From Blastobasis lacticolella (Eukaryota; Arthropoda; Insecta; Lepidoptera; Blastobasidae): 64,000 nt of DNA. Numbering within the stretch: the stretch's first letter is position 1; each line of letters opens with the position of its first letter. The DNA lies in the NCBI GenBank assembly GCA_905147135.1, contig LR990050.1, positions 8,492,001 through 8,556,000 of the forward strand, given 5' to 3'. The notes under the pieces are model-generated. The model did not search any database. It was not told where the DNA came from and was given only the letters and a program-made list of their open reading frames with translations. Both the position numbers and the translations under genes were made by a program. Of this stretch, positions 46,701-54,690 are shown one piece after another.

Positions 46701-48401
46701 AAACACATAGTTGCGTAATGAAAAACATAGTTCCGAAAGAGACGTGTCATGAAAGGCAAACATGTCATGAAATAAAAATTGGGAGTTAAGTCACATGACT
46801 GCGTACATGTAAGTTAGGTAAACAGTAGCGTATAATATTTACAAAGGCGTACTTACCTATCGTTGTCATTTTCCTCGTGCACGGTGTCCATGTCTGTGAC
46901 AATGACTGGCGGCCGCGCGTCCGCCGGCTCCGGCAGAGTCGCGCGTTTCCCCGGACTCATCTACAAGCGACATTGTGCACTGAGACAACCTTCGATCAGA
47001 ACAAGCGAAATCGCTCGTCACCATACAAAAAATCATTAAACTCCCGAAACGGAAACAAAGCGGCGACATTTCTTTTTAAATTTTCAACATCAGTTGGAAG
47101 TCTTTGTTCTATTGCGGTATTGATATTAGCGAGTGCTTTTGTTAATTAATGACGGCGTTCGACTTGTATTCCGTATTCAAATGTCTGACTAATTTGACTT
47201 GAACGTGAATTTTTATTTATAATGTAAAAAGATAAACTTTTTAAACACACACCTCTACCTGTCTGTTAGACGCTTGCTAGATTTTTTCCTGGTATATTTT
47301 TTCATTGCCCTAATCGTCGGGGCGGCGCGCTCGGGGCGGGTAATTGAATTGACACGGCACATACAAATTGCTTCCTGCGTTTGTTTTTATTTTTCTCCCA
47401 TTTCCCGTGAGGAGAGCGGAGGAGCCGAGAGTGCGGTGCGGAGGCTTCACGGAGGCTTACACGCGTCGCGCGGGCAGCGCTCACTAACCGCCGCGGTGTT
47501 TGCCAACAATCCGCGCCCGCGCTGCCGCCTCGCCTACTAATCCTTTAATGTCTGTTTGCCCACGTCAAGGGTTCTCGAGCGCACTTCATGCTGTCAATGA
47601 GCTGATTAAATTGATACGTACACTACTAATCTCCCTATATCGTAACGCTTAGCACACCTTGTAACGTCACCCAATTTGCTTACTCGAGTGTGTGACATAT
47701 CCACTCGTCAGTCGTCATCTATCTACCGTTATGTATCTTTTTGGTTTATGTTTGGAATCACGTGCGTCAGGGATCTTACTGATCCTTTGTGACAATGACA
47801 ATAATCTTGAATTTTAAAAATAAACTGTTATCTTTTTAGCTCTAGCTTTTGCTCTCGACTGCGGAAAATGGTTGCAAAAATCCTGGTTGAACAGTTTCGG
47901 CAGCCGATTGGCACTCCATGACGTTTAAGTATGTTTATATATTATTTACGCACAGTAAATACAGTTAACGTGGCACTTTAAATTATTTCGTATAAAAGTA
48001 GTCTTTTTAATTCATGCCGCGTGCGTTGATAAACTCTTATCTCAACGACCTTCTAAATAGGTGTAATCAAATATTTATAATAAGTATTCCGTTATGACTT
48101 TATGTGAAGAACGATAAGTAGAACTTGCAAACTTGATATTTCCGGATATATTTGCTAACAACGCGTTTCACGTCTGTATTAAATATCTTAAATTAAAAAG
48201 GCCAGAAGATTACACTTAAAATTTTGACGTTTTCATGAACGGTGGAAAATAACTAAGGTTTAGCCGCTAAACAATTTTCCATTACACAAAAATACCTGAA
48301 AGGTTACTCACAGGATCATTCTGTGGTGTATTGCGCCATGTTTCGTCGGCGTATGACACATGGTGGTGCGCATGCGATGGGTCGTGGCCGTGAGACAGCA
48401 T
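31555..48401 (-). CDS. OtopL: Otopetrin B, otopetrin-family proton channel with long N-terminus
   Basis: Join of 48401-48312, 46960-46857, 40951-40805, 39974-39804, 37941-37827, 37335-37233, 36897-36775, 36471-36020, 35935-35833, 35289-35117, 34694-34580, 33966-33812, 32413-32267 and 31728-31555 (2172 nt, 723 aa). Phases agree at all 13 junctions. The otopetrin core begins near residue 172 (EALSKALSALYAKMLVVLG) and keeps about 12 hydrophobic segments. Hallmarks are RFGFMHMIATNLCEW, HFSVDCSHAHRGLF, LFILDAW, GRQLVTFLLVANMAMW and FYRFHSTICLFEIWKN. Residues 1-170 are hydrophilic: His-rich, then acidic and Ser/Arg-rich, so probably cytosolic. The segment 5-6 loop is His-rich (HEIHHLEHSM) with three sequons (NAT, NVT, NAS). 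A stop codon (TAG) lies 9 nt upstream of and in frame with the ATG. Function in pH sensing or proton flux is inferred from the family. Confidence 0.92.
31766..31850 (+). mobile_element. tRNA-derived SINE head
   Basis: TGAGTGGTTCAGTTGG (A box, 31773) and GGAATCGATTCTC (degenerate B box, 31820), ending GGCCGGGCAG. It lies in intron 13 of otopetrin B. The altered B box and missing stem pairing argue against a functional tRNA. Confidence 0.65.
32267..32413 (-). CDS. OtopL: Otopetrin B exon 13 (segments 10 and 11)
   Basis: 49 codons, phase 0 on both sides: TILQSLFILDAWWRRCG, a short basic linker, then PGRQLVTFLLVANMAMWAIN and TLEK. Confidence 0.93.
32637..33414. mobile_element. 778-bp inverted-repeat element in intron 12 of otopetrin B
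   Basis: Terminal TAATGAGGAAGTTTC and its exact reverse complement at 33400-33414. A second inverted pair lies inside (ACCAGGCCGGCAGCC at 32807 and GCAGCCGGCCTGGT near 33217). It also contains the GCGAAGCGAGGTTGACC repeat. Confidence 0.65.
33556..33600 (+). repeat. TE end, 'AGTGGACCTGGCGCGACTTCG' family
   Basis: CTAGTGGACCTGGCGCGACT then TCGTTCGCGTACAC. It lies in intron 12 of otopetrin B; compare 23.39 and 41.58 kb. Confidence 0.45.
33812..33966 (-). CDS. OtopL: Otopetrin B exon 12 (segment 9)
   Basis: Encodes VLGLDTSLLILAQSGMFVYC, MFSLIGSHHTV and TGFFAEFLSLNQ (phase 0 out, donor GTAGGT). The matching intron in copy A lies about ten residues earlier and in another phase. Confidence 0.92.
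34098..34235. mobile_element. 138-bp MITE with GGCCTAGCACAAGT ends
   Basis: GGCCTAGCACAAGT at the left and ACTTGTGCTAGGGCC at the right (one extra base). It lies in intron 11 of otopetrin B. The target duplication is unclear. Confidence 0.7.
34409..34445. repeat. Perfect palindrome, 18-bp arms
   Basis: AATGAATGTTTTCATGTT and its exact reverse complement around a single C. Intron 11 of otopetrin B. Confidence 0.9.
34580..34694 (-). CDS. OtopL: Otopetrin B exon 11 (segment 8)
   Basis: Encodes DGIFQVNICEIILYSMTLVV and a basic end LPYKRKSR (phase 1, donor GTGAGT). Confidence 0.91.
34805..34865 (+). repeat. LINE 3'-UTR repeat fragment
   Basis: GAGAGGCTAAAATCCAACAG then TGGAGTGTCGGACGAATAATG. 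A short relic of the 26.8 kb family, in intron 10 of otopetrin B. Confidence 0.4.
35117..35289 (-). CDS. OtopL: Otopetrin B exon 10 (segment 7)
   Basis: Encodes GMIGVGSPYGSRQALHHFSV, DCSHAHRGLFAG and a helix ending HSPDSIT (phase 0). It matches exon 7 of copy A. Confidence 0.92.
35833..35935 (-). CDS. OtopL: Otopetrin B exon 9 (intracellular loop)
   Basis: Encodes VKCTPEDFERKFNYAPKSKS, then RNNSVTPEKILQQF (phase 1 out). The intron before it is only 84 nt. Copy A has no equivalent of this segment. Confidence 0.86.
36020..36471 (-). CDS. OtopL: Otopetrin B exon 8 (segments 3-6)
   Basis: The largest exon (452 nt). It encodes FGIGSMVYSGLEFGEYFEM, a hydrophobic stretch MRMALTLLQMQFIFLTNKDI, RFGFMHMIATNLCEWLYVL, the His-rich loop with three sequons, and CTIEYSLIVAVILYEMWKE. 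It spans the point where copy A has a phase-0 intron. Confidence 0.95.
36775..36897 (-). CDS. OtopL: Otopetrin B exon 7 (charged loop and start of segment 3)
   Basis: Encodes a highly charged loop (DTDKEELNKNGRAPHAEKEK) and then SRYGSFYLRLGAI. The loop is about 20 residues longer than in copy A. Confidence 0.88.
37233..37335 (-). CDS. OtopL: Otopetrin B exon 6 (second membrane segment)
   Basis: Encodes GFYLYLYVVSVMFVIFQYAN and MRQKAVNMIIHEY. Donor GTAAGG, phase 1, as in copy A. Confidence 0.91.
37827..37941 (-). CDS. OtopL: Otopetrin B exon 5 (first membrane segment)
   Basis: Encodes EALSKALSALYAKMLVVLG and AFPVTEVIANGVPDAYYQ. Phase 2 in, phase 0 out, the same as exon 3 of copy A. Confidence 0.92.
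38390..38530. promoter_or_regulatory. OtopL: GC-rich block with TGACGTCA site in intron 4 of otopetrin B
   Basis: A CpG-rich patch (GTGCGTTGCGCGCG ... CATGCCGCGCCGGGCCCGCG) with a palindromic CRE-type TGACGTCA at about 38431. No repeat match in the window. It could be an enhancer or internal promoter; unproven. Confidence 0.3.
39055..39300 (-). mobile_element. Jockey-like LINE reverse transcriptase fragment
   Basis: Minus strand: VSLNIAKAFEP, then QIPRGCVLSPTLFLLQINDI (motif B) and ASYFDQENISLAYVNE. Deletions and stops separate the pieces. It lies in intron 4 of otopetrin B. Confidence 0.8.
39448..39792. mobile_element. Foldback element next to the exon 4 splice donor
   Basis: Arms of about 85-95 bp (near 39450-39545 and 39685-39790) are inverted copies sharing GACGTTATGATTACACTGCC and ACACCCTAAT. 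The spacer includes AAGTTACACAAAGTGTAAC. The right arm ends within about 15 bp of the exon 4 donor (39798-39803). Confidence 0.75.
39804..39974 (-). CDS. OtopL: Otopetrin B exon 4 (phase 2-2, possible cassette)
   Basis: 171 nt, GC-rich, encoding RPSAIIAAFRRPSQALALCA, then QRRFLSELGGGQHSR and PSAAEIMG. It is open in the predicted frame and joins exons 3 and 5 in phase. A second frame is also open, so coding status rests on phase and composition. Skipping it would give a 666-aa protein. Confidence 0.7.
40805..40951 (-). CDS. OtopL: Otopetrin B exon 3 (phase 2-2, Ser/Arg-rich)
   Basis: 147 nt encoding DESSYSDVVRLRERTAAMLS, then a Ser/Pro/Arg-rich stretch and AKVAANLNT. Acceptor CCCCCAG, donor GTATAT. 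Symmetric phase allows in-frame skipping. Several Ser residues lie near acidic or basic residues and could be phosphorylated (inference). Confidence 0.83.
41194..41553 (+). repeat. Minisatellite of 11-bp unit TAGGTGTAGGG
   Basis: About 32 near-identical units; variants change only one or two bases (GGCAGG, GGTCAGG, TACGG). It sits inside a transposon-like stretch (about 41035-41625) ending in the GCGCGATTTCGTTCGCG family terminus. Confidence 0.95.
41575..41625 (-). repeat. TE end, 'AATGGACCCGGCGCGATTTCG' family
   Basis: Reversed copy of the termini at 23.39 and 33.56 kb, closing the minisatellite-bearing element. AGTATCTTATAAAG follows outside. Confidence 0.5.
41835..42093. mobile_element. 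259-bp MITE with GGTAGAGCTCGTCTA ends
   Basis: Inverted ends of about 37 bp with one mismatch (GGTAGAGCTCGTCTAATCTA / GGTAGAGCTCGTCTAGTCTA), including ATGACGCGCCCCACT. Intron 2 of otopetrin B. Confidence 0.85.
42401..42665 (-). mobile_element. LINE-tail repeat, near full copy
   Basis: CGGCATTAATGATTGTTGGG through TGACCAGATTGGATCTTGG to AGCATTCAACTAATGTAG. Compare 7.1 kb. Confidence 0.7.
43545..43605 (-). mobile_element. tRNA-like SINE fragment
   Basis: Minus strand GACTTGTAAGCGAGAGGTAC then GGGTTCGAATCCC (43564-43576). A good B box with a tRNA-like anticodon-arm side, but no 5' half or acceptor pairing was found. Intron 2 of otopetrin B. Confidence 0.45.
44434..44605 (+). mobile_element. 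LINE-tail repeat, opposite orientation
   Basis: TAGTTGAATGCTAACCGATG ... CACATTCAGGCGACTGAATG ... CGCCAAGATGATTG. It is the same family as 42.4 kb but inverted, so the two copies could pair in the pre-mRNA. Confidence 0.7.
44905..45010 (+). repeat. LINE 3'-UTR repeat copy
   Basis: CCCGCCTGCCAAGCGTGGAG, ATTATGGCAATAACCTCCCC and GTGGACTGTTACGGGCTG. Compare 26.8 kb. Confidence 0.7.
45060..45170 (+). repeat. Interspersed repeat, 'GAAGCGAGGTTGACTA' family
   Basis: GTGAAGCGAGGTTGACTAAG with a following CAGTTTCAGGCACC. Third copy of the family at 26.9 and 32.86 kb. Confidence 0.45.
46857..46960 (-). CDS. OtopL: Otopetrin B exon 2 (acidic; starts with ATG)
   Basis: Reads MSPGKRATLPEPADARPPVI and ends HEENDND before GTAAGT (phase 2). 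The exon starts exactly at an ATG after CTTGTAG, so it can be spliced to exon 1 (phase 0) or might serve as a start on a shorter transcript. Confidence 0.8.
47300..47560. promoter_or_regulatory. OtopL: GC/CpG-rich block in intron 1 of otopetrin B
   Basis: GGGGCGGCGCGCTCGGGGCG to GCGCCCGCGCTGCCGCCTCG, in an otherwise AT-rich intron and only about 340 bp upstream of exon 2, which begins with ATG. It could be an alternative promoter or first exon; no splice donor was assigned. Confidence 0.3.
48312..48401 (-). CDS. OtopL: Otopetrin B exon 1 (His-rich N-terminus)
   Basis: 30 codons beginning MLSHGHDPSHAHHHVSYADE and ending NDP before GTGAGT (phase 0). Six of the first 14 residues are His. An in-frame TAG sits 9 nt upstream, and A is at -3 of the ATG. 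Confidence 0.8.
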
Positions 48402-50576
48402 TATGGCCTATGTGTGAGACAGTGTGAGACAACGTATGCCTCTGTTCAAGCTTCGACGCGTATGCCAGAGCCCAGGGAAACGAGAGAACTTCGACGGCTC
48501 TCCGCCGCTGACGGTTTTATGCCCGACAGACATTAGAACTTAACGACTCATTGTGGGTTTGATTGTCGTTGAAATTAGTTCGCGTCGAACTACGGTGACG
48601 CCCGGCTTGCCGAGGGAAGTTCTTGGTACGGTCGGCTGCAGAAGGCACCAATCCTTCAGCAATTTAGTTATTATTAATTAATTATTTTTTAAACATATTT
48701 TTCTAGACGTTAAATTTAAATGTAAATACATTCCATAAGATTTAATTAATAAGATTTTTATTAATATTAATTAATTAATTAATAATACGCCGTAGCCTAT
48801 TTGTCGCAGTTTTGGTAATATTTCAATTTAAATATCGTGGACAAAGTTGTCCCGATTTTTAAATAGCTATATAACTCAATTGATTGTGACTCAACACAAT
48901 TTTACATAACAGACTTTACAGAAGATTTCAGGATAGCGCAAATTCTACGCATTTATGTTTACATATACTTATGTTGTATTTATGTATACTTTAGTATTTG
49001 TCAGATTGAAAGCAAAAGATATCGCTGTATGAATTGACCAAGAACATTTTAAAGAATATATATGTAAAGCCGTCAAAGTACCGCACACTTTTATTTAAAT
49101 CTTAAACATGGATAGGACTCAGAATGTTTTATTACAAATTTTATAAAACTTTCCCAAAATATTGCCTCTTTGATTTACTTTTACATGGCTTTTATCTTGG
49201 GCTTGCGTCGTCGGCAATAGAAAAATGACTTTGTTATAATGTAGGCGAAGGGCGGGATTAAAGCGTAGGTAAGTTTGTTTGCGTTGTCCGCCGCGCCGGC
49301 GGGTCCGCTGTAAGGTTGTTAGGTTGTTGAATAAGTTTCTGAATTAAGAGAACTGAAAGTTTTCTCATCTCGAGATTACAGCAAAGTGTTTACCGTTTGG
49401 CTGGAGGATGCCGCCGCCCGTCGCGTTGCGCCCGCCCGCGGTTGGGTTCATATGATCACTTTTTATTTTTATTTCTACCAATATATGGCTGGTATTTTAA
49501 TATTAGAAGGTTGAGGTTGAAGATGTAGCATGCTTTCTTAGAATTCAATTCCGTCTCTTGACATGAAGACCCCAAGGTTATATTTTACGGGGAACAGCGA
49601 CGTAGGCAAGACTTGCAGTCCTTAGCAGCAGCTTAAGAAAAATCGTTGCAAATCTCGGAGTACGAGATGTTGGCATATCTACCATATATGGATGGCTTAT
49701 GTCCCCCGCGGTGTTCGATGGGAAAATGAGCACTGTGGAATGAGTTTACGGAGCTCCTGAAAGCACTCACTAAAGTGAAGTATTAGTTTAGTGGGCTATT
49801 TTTATGTTAATATATAAATTACGTAGAGTAATACAGATGTGTCTGATGTTAAAATTATGTGGATGAGCTTATTGTCTCTGAATTTGCCTTTGTATGACTT
49901 TGTTTGTAAATCTTGAATGGTGCAGTAATTTTAAAGACGCACAATTTATTTACAAAATAAGTAACTTGAACTTATTTCTAGACTTAAAAAAAATGTAATA
50001 CTTTGCAAACACAAGAAATAGGCACCTAGACTTTTAAAGCGAATAAGAATCTGCTTTTTATTTATAATTTTTTTTAGTATACCGTTATTAATAAGGTCTT
50101 AAGTGTATATGTATATAAAATGTATAATTATGAAATAAAAATGTAATCTTTTAAAATAGTTTATAAACACTTATAGGAACCCTCCACAAAATTCGCCTAT
50201 ACTCAATCACCATCGCACAAAACGCCACCTACTTACGGACTTCACAATTCAAAGATAGTGCGGCATTATCGATAACGCGCGCGTCCCTAGCGGCGTTATT
50301 GTGGTATTTTCATAAAATATTTGCGCGGCTGCGTCACACCTGAGCCGCGTGTCGCTGCACCAGACTCCAGTGATTTACGTAAACAAAAAGCCACAAACAC
50401 GGTAAGAGGCCAACTTTGCGCCGTGGAGATACGTAGCGCTGTTCTTCCATTGGTTTTAGAGATCTGAGCTTTGGCTAGTCTGGTTACTTGTTGACCGAAT
50501 GTATGTCTATTTCAATTTTATTGACACCTTGGAGGCAAATTAGTCGCGAACTGTGCGGTTCCAAAGGAACTTTTTC

Positions 50577-50780
50577 CCACGCACACTAAGGTTGTGGAAT
50601 GTACTATCTGGAGAGGTTTTCCCTGGAGAGTACAACATGGAGTTCTTCAAGAAAGGGGTAAAAAGGTTTTTACGATGGGTGATGCCCCTGGTATTGCAAA
50701 CATCCATAGGCTGCGGGGACTGTTAACCATCAGGCAGGCCGTAAGCTTGTTTGCAACATTAGTAGTAATAAGAAATATGG
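50577..50780 (+). mobile_element. 5'-truncated LINE 3' end
   Basis: CACACTAAGGTTGTGGAATG leads into NMEFFKKGVKRFLR-like coding and then CAGGCAGGCCGTAAGCTTGT. It is the better preserved relative of the insertion at 4922-5099. Confidence 0.75.
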
Positions 50781-51085
50781 ACACTTTGTATACTACTACA
50801 GATTTGGAAGTTATCTAAAAAGTATGACATTTTCTACTTAGCCGCAGTCTTTGCGTTTTCCCAACGGTCTTTGGGAAACAAGTTTATTAATCCAATCTGG
50901 ACCTTGAGTCCGCTAATTTATTTGATTGATCAAATTGTAATTGTATCGCAATAGCAGCTCAAGCGCAGTTTTTATTCTAGCAGAATACTAAAATCGCGTA
51001 AAACTGCCATTTAGCTGCGATTAAGATCCAATTACACTTCAATTGCGTTATTAGAAAATTAGGGGACTTAAGGCTCTGTTCAGTT

Positions 51086-51222
51086 TTCCCTGTTATCAGG
51101 GTTACAGAAGTCAGATGGCAGTCGCTCTACTGTAATTCGGAATCGTGAATCACGGTCAAGGCGGACCCTGGGCCCTCGCACGCTAGACTACAACCAGGAT
51201 ATTAACGTTATGATGATGATGA
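51086..51222 (+). mobile_element. LINE-tail repeat copy
   Basis: CAGATGGCAGTCGCTCTACT, GGTCAAGGCGGACCCTGGGC and ATTAACGTTATGATGATGATG. The GAT tail marks the 3' end. Confidence 0.65.
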
Positions 51223-51299
51223 TTTATATTAAACATGAATACGCTGTTTCTAGATAACCATGTTTCCTCGGCCACATCGTCACCATCAGATGAGATGTC

Positions 51300-51560
51300 G
51301 GTAAAATGCTTGCCTCATCATCATCATCACAGTCCATAACAGTCCACTGTAGGACTTAGGGCATCTCCCACGATCGGGGAGGTTATTGCTATAATCTCGA
51401 CACTCCACTCCACACGGCAGGCGGGTTAGAGGTGCCAGTGTCGTAAATATAAAAATGGAAAACGCTGCAGCCAATTTTCCAGGATACGGATACTTTAGAA
51501 CTGTTGCCTCGAAAACATTAGTCGCCTTATATGACATCCATGAGAGTAAGGCGCTTCTTA
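51300..51560 (-). repeat. LINE 3'-UTR repeat, long copy
   Basis: Minus-strand order matches 26.6-26.87 kb: GGATGTCATATAAGGCGACT, then CCCGCCTGCCGTGTGGAG, TAACCTCCCCGATCGTGGG and a GATGATGATG tail. Confidence 0.75.
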
Positions 51561-52229
51561 TTCGATCGATCCTTATTGACAACGGTTGTGCAACTGGGTC
51601 GTGTGACGAGCGATTTTGAGGTCTGCTTTTCGTCAGACGAACCCGTCGTACGACCATGGTCGCGCAACCGTTGCCAATTAGGACAGCGCCTTAAGTGTTG
51701 GTGCTATTATATACTCTACCGTACACCATACGGCTGCTTGCCTAGTCCAATGTAAAAAAAGACTATAGAATATATAAAATTTATAAAACTGTCAAGGAAG
51801 TCGAAATCTTCCCAACTACGTCTTGCACCGAAGGTTGATATACAGATAAACGTGTGAAGTGTTTTAGATAGAAACATCGCTTGGCTTTCGTTAGCGCTTA
51901 CTGTCGTGATCTGTCTCAATTTGCATCTATTACTGTGAGGTTCAAACACTACTGCGACGTTTGCTATGTTAACAGGTTTTCCCATTTCATATTTTACTTT
52001 AATAAGATCGTACGCTAATTATAATGATGTTATGTTCTCTCACATGTGTTTGTAGGTATCTCGTTTGACTATCTTAAAGTTTTATGTTGCTTTGTATTTT
52101 TCTAATAAGTTAATTAACCCGATCAACTATACCAGGGATAGCGAACCTTTACTGGCGAACGCGTCACATTTTATATAATCAAGTACCTACCAATATGGCT
52201 ATGACGTGGCGTCAAAGAATCGTCGTGAC

Positions 52230-53429
52230 TTACACCCGGTTTCTGAAACGCTTGTCAACGCAAAAATCACGTAACAGCTTGTTAAACTCTGATTAAATGC
52301 AGTTTGGGTTTCTGAAAGGGCTAATTGACGGCTTGTTAACAGCTTGTCAACGGATTGTCAAATCTCCAGTTAACGGCTGATTAATGTAATTTTGGGTTTC
52401 CGGAAAGCTTTTTCTCATGTTAACTGTATGTTATCGCCTTGTTATTTTAATTAGCGAAAATCGACCAATTAACCGATTGTCAAAAGAAATTATATCCGAT
52501 TTTCTTGGTCTAGGTCTTGGTCCTGGCCCTGGTCCAGGTCCTAGTTTTGGTCCAAGGCAAAGTTCAGGTCTAGGGTCCAGGTTCTGGTCCAGGATCATGA
52601 CCAAAACTGCAACCTTGATCACAATTTGAGCTTGAACCAGAACCAGGACCTAGACCAGTGCCAGCACATAGACCATAAATATTAGCTGGACCAGGACCTG
52701 GTTCGGGGCCTGGACATGGACCTGAACCAGTACCAGGACCTGAACCACGGATATGTCAGGGTCCAGGGCCTGGACCTGAACTAGGAGCTGGTCCGGGGCC
52801 AGGGCCAAAACCTGAACCAGGACCTGGTGCGGGGCCAGGACCTGGTCCGAAGCCAGGACCTGGACCTGAACCACGAAGTGGTCCGGTTCCAAGACCTGGA
52901 CCTGAACCAGTACCTGGTCTGGGGCCAGTACCTAGACCTGAACCAGGACCTGGTCTGAAGCCGTGGGAGGACTGTATTCAGCAGTGGACCGGGACTCACC
53001 TAACTGAATAACGATGATGATTATGGGATTACTGATTCACTGGAACCCGTGACCCTATAACATAAATATTGTTATAATTTCTCTTTTCTCGCTCTGTATT
53101 TTTTTTTTGATAATATTCGATTTTACACGAAAACTATACAATCGCTATCAGTTTCATCTAAAAGTTGAATATCCCGCCACTATCAAAAGGCCGCTAGGGA
53201 CAGAGACAAATCAATGCGTTAGACAGAAACAAAACATATATGAGTGAATGAATGTGACTGATTTTAGCAGGGGTAGCCAGACGAAAAAATTGATCTCTTG
53301 TTAATGGTCGATTAGCTAACAATAGATTGATTGGCCTTTCAGAAACCCACGGTGATTTGACAGCTTGTTAAATGTGACAGTCTGTTAGCTAATCAATGAT
53401 TTGACAAGCGTTTCAGAAACCGGGTGTTA
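52230..53429. mobile_element. 1.19-kb Harbinger-type TIR element with TTA duplication
   Basis: The body 52233-53426 has perfect 26-bp inverted ends starting CACCCGGTTTCTGAAACGCT and is flanked by TTA on both sides (52230-52232, 53427-53429). A second inverted pair, GGGTTTCTGAAAGG at about 52310 and CCTTTCAGAAACCC near 53335, and many CTTGTTAA/CTTGTCAA steps make both flanks symmetric. There is no transposase frame; the interior is a hexamer-periodic array. The 3-bp TTA target suits PIF/Harbinger, but the assignment rests on that alone. Confidence 0.85.
52504..52975. repeat. Hexamer-periodic array (GGTCCT / GGACCT / GAACCA)
   Basis: From 52504 to about 52600 the plus strand reads GGTCTAGGTCTTGGTCCTGG-type text. 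From about 52635 it switches to the complementary sense (CCAGGACCTGGACCTGAACC). The 6-bp period leaves several frames open, giving Gly-Pro-like or Gln-Val-Leu-like translations that are not genes. Confidence 0.9.
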
Positions 53430-54246
53430 GTGATGTCTATTGACAAATGATTTCAAAGCGATTTTAATTTTTATATTATTCATTTCTGAAAACAATGGCT
53501 CATAAACCGCTTACTTGTTCTTAAGTTCTTAACTTAAGTTCAAGAGTAGATGAAAATATATACAGTTTTACTTACTAAATATGGTAGTATTGGCATTTTG
53601 TGTCTTATTGCACGAAATTATTTCTATTATATTTAATTTCAACTCTTCTCGATAATTTTTCAATTTAAATTGAACTAGACTGAAAGTCCTATACTTTATA
53701 GATATATATAATATAAACTTCTTAATATATATAAACTTCTTAAATTAATAGCGTGCCACGATATTTTTGTCGCGTGCCATCTGTAGCTCGTGTGTCAATG
53801 GTTCGCCATCACTGACCTATACAGTGTATAGTTGATTAGTCGAAGATCTGTAATATTATTCCTACTATTCTACAAATATTATAAATATTACTAATAGTTC
53901 TCACGGGAAATGGTCTGGAACGTTATAACCCAATTTCACGCGGAATGTCGCAGGCTTACTTTTAACAAGTATTTTGTACACTCATATGAGTTTTAAAGTT
54001 TTTGCGTGTGTATTTACAACGTGGGTACCTGGGTGTTGGAATGCTCTGATATTACAAAGTTGCTTCGTACGACAATAGACAACGTTTTTCTTATTTAAAA
54101 AAAAAAAATCCCGCCCCATCTTCTTCCGTTGGAATTGGAAAAAAAAACTCAATCTATAAGCCTTCCGAAATTATGTTAGGTCAACCAACATCTGCTTGTC
54201 AGCTCGATTCATCTTTACAGGAAAGTAAATAACCTAACCGAGAGAT

Positions 54247-54269
54247 GTCGGATGAAACACATCCGACAA
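54247..54269. repeat. Small hairpin TGTCGGATG
   Basis: TGTCGGATG, AAACA, CATCCGACA: 9-bp exact arms. No further symmetry seen. Confidence 0.7.
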
Positions 54270-54474
54270 AGTAAATAAATTACTGGATCGATTTTGAGGA
54301 AACACAGCTATTAATTACAAATTTTGAGTGAGTTCATGGTTTGGACAATGTTTTTAGTAATAATACTTTCGACCTCATATTGTAAGAGACTTTAGACTAA
54401 ACAGTGTAAATAACTTGTAGATTTTTGTGGAACTTCAATTTTTAGTCTTTCTTTAAGAGGTTCCCTCAATCCTT

Positions 54475-54690
54475 AAACTCGGACGACCAGTATTCGGTAC
54501 GCCTAAACCTGCTGGTATCAGGAAAGAGGTCCCGCGGAAGGCCCAATAAGCGGTGGATTGACATTCGCTGAGTCGGATGCCTATAGCTTAGGACCCGCCC
54601 AAGACTCGGCAAATGGAGAAGAATTAGTCGAAAAGCGGACCCTGGCAGAAGCCGGGACTGACCACTCGGAACATGATGATGATGACCAAA
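54475..54690 (+). mobile_element. LINE C-terminal fragment, 'RGRPNKRWID' type
   Basis: Plus strand GKRSRGRPNKRWIDIR, then WRRISRKADPGRSRD and an ATGATGATGATGA tail. This is the usual last section of RTE-like LINE proteins; stops break the frame. Confidence 0.75.

Larger units (their letters stand above)
40952..46856. other. OtopL: Otopetrin B intron 2 (5.9 kb)
   Basis: The largest intron. It holds a TE with an 11-bp array, a MITE, two LINE-tail copies in opposite orientation, a SINE fragment and a LINE 3'-UTR copy. No extra coding exon was recognised; the short frames lack motifs. Confidence 0.75.

Noticed and set aside
46866..47069. 67-codon frame overlapping otopetrin B exon 2
   Set aside because: Different frame from the one joining exons 1 and 3 in phase; no otopetrin similarity.
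51286..51657. 123-codon minus-strand frame
   Set aside because: Same LINE 3'-UTR repeat; no protein domain.
52417..52999. Open frames with Gly-Pro-rich or Gln-Val-Leu-rich translations
   Set aside because: They follow from a 6-bp repeat inside a TIR element, open in several frames on both strands; no start context or splice signals.
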